Assembly (NCBI RefSeq): GCF_001276715.1 | Contig: NZ_LIUQ01000053.1 | Location: forward strand, 2,160-44,051 | DNA from: Planktothricoides sp. SR001 | GTDB taxonomy: Bacteria > Cyanobacteriota > Cyanobacteriia > Cyanobacteriales > Laspinemataceae | Reading direction: 5' to 3' | DNA length: 41,892 bases | Part shown: positions 34,853 through 41,892 of the stretch, in pieces | How the letters are laid out: the number at the start of each line of letters is the position of its first letter | Position numbering within the stretch: position 1 is the stretch's first letter | Notes under the pieces: generated by a model | Seen by the model: the letters and a program-made list of their open reading frames with translations, nothing else | What the model was told of the DNA's origin: nothing | Database searches by the model: none | Made by a program: the position numbers and the translations under genes

Positions 34853-37800
34853 ATGGCGACTAAAGAATTCGCTCAGGTATTATTAAATCCTCAACTGTTT
34901 GAGGATACAGAAGTCACTCCAAATATCCCAGACCCTCAAACCGAAGACGACCAATCAGCGATCGCGCCAGAAACCATATTCGATTCCCTTGTATATCTGG
35001 AGGAAAATCCCGACGTAGCCGCCGCAGTACAGCGAGGAGAAACCACAGCCTTTGACCACTTCCGGCAATACGGACGCTTTGAGGGGCGCACCTTTAACTC
35101 CTTTTTCAGCGTCAGCATTTACCTACAGCAGAATCCGGATGTTGCGGCTCAAGTTCAAACCGGGCAAACCAACGTTTTTGACCACTTCTGGCAATTCGGG
35201 CGCTTTGAAGGGCGAGAATTTAGCTCATTCTTCAGCGTCAAGGCATATCTGGAGAAAAACCAGGACGTAGCTGCCGCCGTACAGCGCGGGGAAACTACTG
35301 CTTTCGACCACTTCCGGCAATTCGGACGCTTTGAAGGGCGGGAGTGTTCTGACCTGTTCAGCGGCAAAAAATATCTGGAAATGAACCCGGATGTCGCTGC
35401 CGCCGTGCAGCGCGGCGAAACCACAGCCTTTGACCACTTCCGGCAATTCGGGCGCTTTGAAGGGCGGGAATTTAGCTCATTCTTCAGCGTCAAAGCATAT
35501 CTGGAAAAAAACTCCGACGTAGCGGCAGCAGTAGAACGCGACGAAACCACAGCCTTTGACCACTTTTGGGAATTCGGACGCTTTGAAGGTCGGGAAATCA
35601 GCTTTTCTTTCACCATTTCCCAAATCACCTCCATTTTTAGCGTCACCAGCTTCTCAGAAATCAGCTTCTCGTCCCTGTCAGAATTCTTCAGTAGCAGCGA
35701 GGGTCAAACGTTGCTCCTCGGTGGGGGGGAAGACGACCTGACCGGCAGCGAAACCACAGCAGAAACCAGCGGTGAAACTACTACAGCAGAAACCAGCGGT
35801 GAAACTACTACAGCAGAAACCAGCGGTGAAACTAATACTGCTAATACTGCTAATACTGCTAATACCACCACAGAAGATCCGCTCATCGTTCAAATCCCGA
35901 ACTTTCCAGACACGGAATCAGGAGGCAGCACCCCCGACGGCGGCGGGGAATCCAGCAACGGCGGCACTCCTGACGGCGGCCCGGAACCGACCATACCGGC
36001 GCCTTCCGCTACCCTCGATATCAGTTTTATCGTCGAAACTTACCGGGAACAACTACAAGCACAATTCCCCGGTTTTGACTTTGAGAACCTCACCGTCGCC
36101 CAAGCACTGCAAATTCAGCAGTATGCGGAAGCCGAACAACTGAACCCATCGCCGTTTGTGGATGCCCGGTTCGTCAGTTCGGTGGTGTCGGTGCGCCTGC
36201 AAAGCCTGGGGATTAATATTACTGGGTTGAGTACACAGGAGATTATCGAGAAAGGACTCGAAGAAGGGATTAGCCCCTGCCCGACCATTGACCTCAGTTT
36301 CTACCGCAACAGCTACGCCGCTCAACTGTTGAAATTTTTCAAGGTTGAGTCGATCGAGCAAATCAGCAACCAAGAGTTATTCAAGTTCATCGGCGGTGAA
36401 GGTCTCAACCTGGGGTTAAACACTTCAGCCTTTTTTAACCTCAAAACCTATCGCGAAACCTTCTCAGCCGAAATCATCGAATTCTTCGGCGTGTCTTCTA
36501 TTGAAGAAGTCACCAATCAGCAAATCTTCCAGTTTGCCAACGGTGAAGGGTTAGAAGAAGGTCTTAATCCTTCCCAATTCGTCCGCCTGAACTTCTACAA
36601 AGCCGTTTATGCCGAACAGCTTAAAGAGTTCTTTGGTGTGGAATCTCTTGATGAAATCAGCAACATTCAACTGATTGGTTTTATCGCTACCACTGGCATT
36701 GAGCAAGGTCTGAATCCTTCACCGGCGATCGGCTTCAACTACATTAAAGCTGTGTATGGCGAAGAAATAACCGCCGCATTAGGTGAAAACCCCAGCTTCC
36801 AGGCAATCCTGAACTTCATCAGCACCGAAGGTCTGGAGATGGGCTTAAATCCGTCGCCGTTCGTCAACTTGGCTTATTCCGAGAAACGCTACCGGGAAGA
36901 TATTCGCGCTGCCAAAGATATCTTTGGCAAGGCAGAGGGCAGCAACACACTCCAGGAAATCAAAGACTTGAGCGACGAAGAACTCAACGCTGGTGTGGCC
37001 AAACTCAGCGATGCACAGGTACTAGAATCTCTAGTGGTTGACGATGCCCCAATGGTCGATGTGAAGTTCTATCGCTGGCAGTATGGGGAAGAGTTGAAAA
37101 CCTTCTACGGACTGGCAACCGTGGCAGAAGTGGCCGACCTGAGCGAAGAGCAAATTATCTCCTTTGCTTGCGGTGAAGGTCAAGATATGGGGTTGAGTCT
37201 GGCCCCATTTGATGCCGAAGCTTATTTGGCAGTAGAAGAAAACACCCAAGCACTCATCGAGTTATATGGCGTTGAGGATGTGGCCGACCTAAGCGAACGG
37301 CAGATTTATGAGTTTGCGCTGGGTGAAGGTCTGAAAAAGGGCTTGTCTGTTGCGACTTTCCTCAATATTGAATACTACAGCGTCACTTATGCAGCGGCTT
37401 TAACGGCTACTTTTGGCGCTGGTTATACCGACGAGCAAGTAGTCGATTTCGTCTTCGGCAATGCCAAGCCTTTTGTCGATGTGAAATACTACATTCAAGC
37501 CAACGCCGACGCGGTGGCGACTCTGGCGGCGTCTTTGGGTAAGGAAGTCACTGCCCTGACCGATGAAGAGATTATCACCTACGCTCTCACGGAAGGCTTT
37601 GATGGTTCGGCGAAGCTGTCACCCCTAAATATCACTGGTTATATCACCGCCCATACCCCCGAACTGGTTGCTTTTTATCAAGTAGAAGATCCGACCAAGT
37701 TGAGCAAAGACCAGGTGTATAAGTTCATGGTGGGCGAAAGCTGGAAACTGGGCATTAGTCTGGTGGGGTTTGTGGCTGAGGCGGATGTGCAATTCTATCG

Positions 37801-40594
37801 CGACCTGAATGCCCAAGCGCTGACCGAACTCTACGGCGTGGATGATGTGGCTTCTTTGAGCGCTGAAGTGGTTCTGGATTACCAGTTTGGCGGTCTATCT
37901 CAGTATATTGATTACGATTATCTGCGGTTCTCGATGTCAGAAGAACTGCTGGCTTTCTATGCTGATGCCGGTTTGACTGATGTGGCAGACCTGACGAATC
38001 TGCAAATCCTGGAGTACACCTACAGCCAGCTATTTGTCTCCGAAGAGTTCAGTATCGGGATGCTGTCCGCCGTCGATGTGCAAGGCTACTTGGAAGCTGG
38101 CGGTGCCGAACTGGAGCAGGCTCTGAAAGACTACTTCCAAGTGGAAGACCTCAAGTCTGTAGACCAGAAGGCTATTCAGGAGTTTATGCTCACGGTGGGC
38201 GTGGAACAGGGCTTCAGTGTGGAAGGCTTTGTGGATGTGGAATATATCCGCGAAACATTCGCGGCTGCGATCGCTACCCCAGAAGCCGTTGCCGAATGGT
38301 CTAGCACCAACACCGTTGATATCGGTTACGTCCGCTATCAAATTAACCAAGCGATCGCAGAGGGCACCCTAACTATCGACGGTCTCAAGGCAGCCTCCCT
38401 GGTAGGGGATGAAGTGGCGGATATCGCCGACCTGAACGATGCTGACCTCTGTGGCTTGACTCAAAAGACTGATTTCCAAGCGCTATTGGGTGATGGTGTT
38501 TCCATCAAGTTGTCTCTGTCGGAGAATATCGAGTACCTGCGCGAGACCTACGCCGCCGCGATCGCCTACACTCTGAACATTGAAGCGCAAGCGGTTGCCA
38601 ACATCTCTGACGAAGAAATCCTCGCCTGGGCCAACGATAGTGGCGCTGATGTGGGCTTCATTCGCTACCAAGTGATGCAGGCGATCGATAAGCAGTATGT
38701 CACTCTCGACCAGGTAAAAACCTACCTCGGCGGGGTGCAAATTGAAAGCATCGCCGACCTCACCGATGCCCAAATCGTTGAATTAGCCTTCAACAGCGAA
38801 TTCATCGGTGGGTTGCCAGAAGGCGAAGGGGTGATGCCGGGAGCGGTTGACACTGCTGGCTTTGCCGCAGTAGAAGAAAACGCCACCGCTTTAAAGGCAT
38901 TTTTTGAGGTGGAAGATGTAGCCGATCTGACCCAAGCCCAAGTGCGCGAATTCATGTTTAGCGCCGCTATGGAGCAAGGGTTTAGCCTGGAAGGGTTCGT
39001 TAAGTTCGAGTATCTACAGTCAACCTATTTCTCTGCCATTGTTGGCAGCGACCAAGCAGTATTCGACTGGTTGGCCAAGGGCGGGGATAAAATCGATGTT
39101 GAGTTCCTGCGCTATGAAATCAAACAGCTACAGCCAGACCAACTCACTGGCTTGCTGGGCGACCTGAACATCGAAGTCGCCGATGTGGAAATGCTCGACA
39201 CCAAGCAGGTGATTTCTATTGCCTACAGCGCTGAATTCAAGGATTTGCTGGGGGGTGAAAAACTCCAATTAGGGGCGATCGACCTCGATGGTTATCGCGA
39301 GAAATATGCCGCCGAACTCACCGACTTCTTTGGCAAGAAAGATGAAGCAATTACCCCAGGGGAAGATATTACCCCAGGGGAAGATATTACCGACGGCGAA
39401 GGTTTTACCCCAGGGGAAGATATTACCCCAGGGGAAGATATTATCGACGGCGAAGATATTACCCCAGGCGCTGAAGACTTCGACGTAGCCAAAATCAAGG
39501 ACAAAGACCTTACCAAGTTCATGTTTGGCAAGGGATGGAAAATGGGGCTGAACCCCTTGGAGTTTGTCTCTGTGGATTACCTGCGCGACGAATTCGCCGG
39601 TCAAATCGCCAAACATTACAAGATTTCGCGTGAAGCTGTCGCCGAACTCAGCGACGAGCTAATCGTAGGCGGTATCTTTGGCGGTCTTGGCGATGAAATC
39701 GATATCGACTTCTGCCGCAAAGCCCACAAAGACAAGCTGACTGCTAAATTTGGCAAGGCGATCGAACAAATTACCGAGGTGGAAGTCCTCGAATTCGCCT
39801 ACACCGACGGTTTGACCGAAGGGGTGCCCCTCTCTGAAGCCGACTTGGTGGATGTGGAAGGCTACCTCGGTGAATACGGCGACCAAGTGGCAGCCGAATT
39901 TGGCGTCGAAGTTGATAAAGTGGCCGAACTAGACGTTGCCAAGATTCTGGAATTCGCCAAGGGCAAAGGCTTGAAACTCGGTCTGGACTTGGCAGCCTTC
40001 GCCGACGTGGATGCCTTCCGCCAAAACCTCGCGGCAGATATCGCCTTCAACTACCGCTTAGAACAGGTGTATAACCTCACCGCAGAAAGCACTTTCAGCT
40101 ATATGGTTACAGGTGGTATCGATGCCCGGTTGGATGCCTCCCCCGCGATCGACCTGGAGTGGTATAGCACTAACTACGCGGCAGAACTGGAAACCGATAA
40201 GGCCATCATTGACATTGATGGCAACGGCGAGATGGATAATGGCGAACTCTACGATTATGTGACGGGCGTCGGCTTAGAGAAAGGTCTCAACCCATCCGAT
40301 CTGATTGATTTTGAGGCTTTTCGTGCCGAAGGCTCCCCTTCTGCCCAAGACCTGCTGACTTTCTATGAAGCCACCTCTTTGGAAGAAGTCAGCTATACCG
40401 AAACCCTGGAGTATATGTTGAGTGCCGGGTTGGAAGCTGGCCATCTGCCTTCCGATCGGGTTGACCTGGAAGGCTATATCGCGACTAACTCCAATCAACT
40501 GATTCAGCATTACGGCGTTGCGGCGATCGATCGGGTCTCAAAGGTTGATGCTTTCAACTATATGTTCGGATCTGGTTTTGAAATGGCAATCTAG
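34853..40594 (+). CDS. Giant modular repeat protein, 1913 residues
   Basis: No known full-length function is recognised. Residues 48-257 are five tandem units, 42 residues each in the first four, built on YLEENPDVAAAVQRGETTAF and DHFRQFGRFEGREF. A Ser/Phe stretch, a Thr/Glu linker (about 300-340) and a Gly/Asp/Pro linker follow. From about 385 to the end there are roughly 25 diverged helical modules of 55-70 residues, with a consensus like VDxxYYRxxYAxxLxxFFGV, a DLSxxQIxxFA helix and GEGLxxGLNPSPF. Two insertions stand out: six-residue ITPGED repeats (about 1500-1541) and one perfect EF-hand loop DIDGNGEMDNGE (1787-1798). The protein is strongly acidic. It has no signal peptide, membrane helix or RTX tail, so its export is unclear. 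The strong Shine-Dalgarno and C-ending codons, unlike its neighbours, suggest high expression. A surface, sheath or matrix role is only a guess. Confidence 0.85.
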   Translation: MATKEFAQVLLNPQLFEDTEVTPNIPDPQTEDDQSAIAPETIFDSLVYLEENPDVAAAVQRGETTAFDHFRQYGRFEGRTFNSFFSVSIYLQQNPDVAAQVQTGQTNVFDHFWQFGRFEGREFSSFFSVKAYLEKNQDVAAAVQRGETTAFDHFRQFGRFEGRECSDLFSGKKYLEMNPDVAAAVQRGETTAFDHFRQFGRFEGREFSSFFSVKAYLEKNSDVAAAVERDETTAFDHFWEFGRFEGREISFSFTISQITSIFSVTSFSEISFSSLSEFFSSSEGQTLLLGGGEDDLTGSETTAETSGETTTAETSGETTTAETSGETNTANTANTANTTTEDPLIVQIPNFPDTESGGSTPDGGGESSNGGTPDGGPEPTIPAPSATLDISFIVETYREQLQAQFPGFDFENLTVAQALQIQQYAEAEQLNPSPFVDARFVSSVVSVRLQSLGINITGLSTQEIIEKGLEEGISPCPTIDLSFYRNSYAAQLLKFFKVESIEQISNQELFKFIGGEGLNLGLNTSAFFNLKTYRETFSAEIIEFFGVSSIEEVTNQQIFQFANGEGLEEGLNPSQFVRLNFYKAVYAEQLKEFFGVESLDEISNIQLIGFIATTGIEQGLNPSPAIGFNYIKAVYGEEITAALGENPSFQAILNFISTEGLEMGLNPSPFVNLAYSEKRYREDIRAAKDIFGKAEGSNTLQEIKDLSDEELNAGVAKLSDAQVLESLVVDDAPMVDVKFYRWQYGEELKTFYGLATVAEVADLSEEQIISFACGEGQDMGLSLAPFDAEAYLAVEENTQALIELYGVEDVADLSERQIYEFALGEGLKKGLSVATFLNIEYYSVTYAAALTATFGAGYTDEQVVDFVFGNAKPFVDVKYYIQANADAVATLAASLGKEVTALTDEEIITYALTEGFDGSAKLSPLNITGYITAHTPELVAFYQVEDPTKLSKDQVYKFMVGESWKLGISLVGFVAEADVQFYRDLNAQALTELYGVDDVASLSAEVVLDYQFGGLSQYIDYDYLRFSMSEELLAFYADAGLTDVADLTNLQILEYTYSQLFVSEEFSIGMLSAVDVQGYLEAGGAELEQALKDYFQVEDLKSVDQKAIQEFMLTVGVEQGFSVEGFVDVEYIRETFAAAIATPEAVAEWSSTNTVDIGYVRYQINQAIAEGTLTIDGLKAASLVGDEVADIADLNDADLCGLTQKTDFQALLGDGVSIKLSLSENIEYLRETYAAAIAYTLNIEAQAVANISDEEILAWANDSGADVGFIRYQVMQAIDKQYVTLDQVKTYLGGVQIESIADLTDAQIVELAFNSEFIGGLPEGEGVMPGAVDTAGFAAVEENATALKAFFEVEDVADLTQAQVREFMFSAAMEQGFSLEGFVKFEYLQSTYFSAIVGSDQAVFDWLAKGGDKIDVEFLRYEIKQLQPDQLTGLLGDLNIEVADVEMLDTKQVISIAYSAEFKDLLGGEKLQLGAIDLDGYREKYAAELTDFFGKKDEAITPGEDITPGEDITDGEGFTPGEDITPGEDIIDGEDITPGAEDFDVAKIKDKDLTKFMFGKGWKMGLNPLEFVSVDYLRDEFAGQIAKHYKISREAVAELSDELIVGGIFGGLGDEIDIDFCRKAHKDKLTAKFGKAIEQITEVEVLEFAYTDGLTEGVPLSEADLVDVEGYLGEYGDQVAAEFGVEVDKVAELDVAKILEFAKGKGLKLGLDLAAFADVDAFRQNLAADIAFNYRLEQVYNLTAESTFSYMVTGGIDARLDASPAIDLEWYSTNYAAELETDKAIIDIDGNGEMDNGELYDYVTGVGLEKGLNPSDLIDFEAFRAEGSPSAQDLLTFYEATSLEEVSYTETLEYMLSAGLEAGHLPSDRVDLEGYIATNSNQLIQHYGVAAIDRVSKVDAFNYMFGSGFEMAI
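34994..35623 (+). repeat. Five 126-bp coding tandem repeats
   Basis: Units start at 34994, 35120, 35246, 35372 and 35498, exactly 126 bp apart. Each encodes YL..N.DVAA and FDHF..(F/Y)GRFEGR. Units 3-5 are the most alike at the DNA level, pointing to recent duplication or gene conversion. Confidence 0.9.
39350..39475 (+). repeat. 18-bp coding repeats (ITPGED)
   Basis: ATTACCCCAGGGGAAGAT-type units, mixed with ATTACCGACGGCGAA variants, encode a run of ITPGED/ITDGE blocks inside the giant protein. The array keeps frame and probably forms a flexible acidic spacer between two helical modules. Confidence 0.85.
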
Positions 40595-40660
40595 CATTTA
40601 CGCGATCGCGCAGGGTGCTGGAGGCGATCGGCTAAATCCATGATTAAGTTGTAGATGTAA

Positions 40661-40697
40661 TGGCAGAGTGGAAATAACCCACTCTGCCAATTTTTAA
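40661..40697. terminator. Strong hairpin terminator
   Basis: A perfect 11-bp stem TGGCAGAGTGG/CCACTCTGCCA (40661-40671 and 40679-40689) with a 7-base loop, followed by ATTTTTAATT. It lies 66 bp after the giant gene and 18 bp before the end of the convergent Uma2 gene, and may serve both. Confidence 0.88.
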
Positions 40698-40707
40698 TTC
40701 AGGATTT

Positions 40708-41508
40708 TCATTCCGGCAACTCGCCAAATTGTTGCCGATAGCGAGCTAATTCGGCTTCAATTTCTTCCCGCCGTTGGCGTTCAGTTTCTGCTCGTTGATG
40801 TTCGGCTTCCGCTCGTTTGCGTTCTTGTTCTGCTTGGGCTTCCGCAGACTGACGGGCAAGGGTTTCCTCTTCCAAAGCAGTGGCTAATTCCGAGGGAATT
40901 AACAATTTTTCTCCGGTATCAAGGCGATAGAAACCAATCAATTTATCTTCTACCGCTAACCGTAGTTGTAATGGTTCACTCAGATTATCGGTAATGAGTT
41001 CATAAGTTTCTCCCCGAAGCCGATAGCCCTGTAATTTTTCGGTAATCCATTGTCCTTTGGGGTCAAATAACCAATATTCTTTCACCTCTAATTGGGCATA
41101 CAAGTCTTTTTTGGAAATTAGATCCTGATCTTTTGTCCCCGGAGAAGTAATTTCAAAAATTACCGCCGGAACTTGTCCTTCTTCCCAGATTTTATAGTTA
41201 TCTCTGCCTCCGGGTTGTACGTTAAAAATTACCATCACATCTGGGGCGATGCGTAGTTTGGGAAATCCTTGGGAGTAGTAAAGAAATTGGTTGCCTAATA
41301 CGGTGGCTTGTTGACCTGTGAGGTATTGTCTTAATACTTCTAAGGTGATCAGAATTGCATATAAATGGTCGTAAGTTTCTGCCACGGGTTTACCATCTGA
41401 ACTAGGATAAATTATTTCCGGGATTTCCGGGGTTGATTTGCTGGTTGATTCGGTGGTTGGTTGGGTACTGGGTTTGGTACTGGGTTGGGTTGCTAAAATT
41501 GCTGTCAT
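40708..41508 (-). CDS. Uma2 family PD-(D/E)XK nuclease-like protein
   Basis: A 266-residue protein. After a Thr/Ser/Pro-rich head (TKPSTQPTTESTSKSTPEIP) the Uma2 core has LRIAPDVMVIF (Asp), AVIFEITSPGTKDQDL (acidic site) and KKDLYAQLEVKEYWLFDP, the family signature. The C-terminal 50 residues are a charged coiled coil (QAEQERKRAEAEHQRAE...) ending in RYRQQFGELPE. Uma2 proteins are highly multiplied in cyanobacteria and their biological role is not established. A second copy follows upstream on the same strand, nearly identical over 162 bp. Confidence 0.88.
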   Translation of the reverse strand: MTAILATQPSTKPSTQPTTESTSKSTPEIPEIIYPSSDGKPVAETYDHLYAILITLEVLRQYLTGQQATVLGNQFLYYSQGFPKLRIAPDVMVIFNVQPGGRDNYKIWEEGQVPAVIFEITSPGTKDQDLISKKDLYAQLEVKEYWLFDPKGQWITEKLQGYRLRGETYELITDNLSEPLQLRLAVEDKLIGFYRLDTGEKLLIPSELATALEEETLARQSAEAQAEQERKRAEAEHQRAETERQRREEIEAELARYRQQFGELPE

Positions 41509-41594
41509 AATTTTGGCCGATCCTTATATTGGTGTTAGTTGGGGGTATTAGTTGGGGTTGGGGTGAGGGTGAATGCGCTAGAAACCCTAGGGTG

Positions 41595-41624
41595 GGTGGG
41601 CAAAAAAAGCCCACCAGATTTTTT
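41595..41624. terminator. Hairpin after the partial Uma2 gene
   Basis: GGTGGGC (41595-41601) and GCCCACC (41609-41615) with an A7 loop, flanked by a T-run at 41619-41625 on the plus strand. It adjoins the stop codon of the partial gene. Its plus-strand form is the better terminator. Confidence 0.55.
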
Positions 41625-41892
41625 TACTCAGGTAATTCGCCAAATTGTTGCCGATAACGAGCTAATTGCGCTTCGAGTTCTTCGCGACGTTGGCGTTCTT
41701 GTTCTGCTTGGGCTTGGGCTTGCTCAAGGGCAGTGGCTAATTCCGAGGGAATTAACAATTTTTCTCCGGTATCAAGGCGATAGAAACCAATCAATTTATC
41801 TTCTACCGCTAACCGTAGTTGTAATGGTTCACTCAGATTATCGGTAATGAGTTCATAAGTTTCTCCCCGGAGCCGATAGCCCTGTAATTTTT
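41624..41892 (-). CDS. Second Uma2 family gene, partial (5' end beyond the window)
   Basis: Only the last 89 codons are present. They cover the end of the Uma2 core (LQGYRLRGETYELITDNLSE, then FYRLDTGEKLLIPSELATALE) and a shorter coiled-coil tail (QAQAQAEQERQRREELEAQL) ending, like its neighbour, in RYRQQFGELPE. The part 41731-41892 matches 40878-41039 with a single mismatch (41857). The tails differ by the loss of about 25 residues. It is a tandem paralogue that lacks only what lies beyond the window edge. Confidence 0.85.
   Translation of the reverse strand, partial: KLQGYRLRGETYELITDNLSEPLQLRLAVEDKLIGFYRLDTGEKLLIPSELATALEQAQAQAEQERQRREELEAQLARYRQQFGELPE

Noticed and set aside
34936-35893. 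Several antisense frames across the giant gene repeats
   Set aside because: They mirror the 126-bp repeats and have no independent coding features.

Overview
This looks like a chromosomal segment of a cyanobacterium, probably a filamentous Oscillatoriales-like species (the order is inference). The evidence is: very frequent HIP1 octamers (GCGATCGC); a ferrochelatase with the cyanobacterial chlorophyll-binding-like tail; a gpmI-secG neighbourhood; a XisI family protein; Ser/Thr kinases fused to WD40 or Pro/Glu repeats; and many short palindromic repeats between genes. I recognised no tRNA, rRNA, CRISPR array or complete insertion sequence.

Layout. 0-4.6 kb: a GST-like protein, then a two-gene unit of a PstS-like lipoprotein and a membrane histidine kinase. 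4.7-8.6 kb: a small defence-like block with a GmrSD-type (DUF262/DUF1524) gene broken by one in-frame TAA, facing an overlapping AAA ATPase/TOPRIM-like pair. 8.9-13.3 kb: two Ser/Thr kinases, one with a WD40 propeller and one with a long Pro/Glu repeat tail. 13.6-20.4 kb: mostly housekeeping genes (purB, TerD-like, GHL10-like hydrolase, DUF4126, hemH, methyltransferase). 20.8-31 kb: a trypsin-TPR protein, an orphan XisI, two secreted unknown proteins, an HTH-NTPase, a Mo-nitro_C protein, a possible chimeric small protein, a PD-(D/E)XK protein and a small acidic protein, set among dense repeats. 31.2-34.3 kb: gpmI, secG and a matrixin-like protease. 34.85-40.6 kb: a single gene for a 1913-residue repeat protein. 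40.7 kb to the end: two tandem Uma2 genes, the second cut by the window edge.

The least explained items are the giant modular protein with its possibly structured leader, and the ATPase/TOPRIM pair beside a broken GmrSD gene. Intergenic DNA is rich in mobile-looking palindromes. A MITE-like element of about 125 bp has three copies, one with a replaced core. A second REP-centred family has two inverted copies. Other families are the AAGAAACCGGGTTTCTT palindromes, 69-bp tandem repeats and a hairpin cluster. Several of these create or extend false reading frames, so some starts given here are downstream of the longest possible ones.
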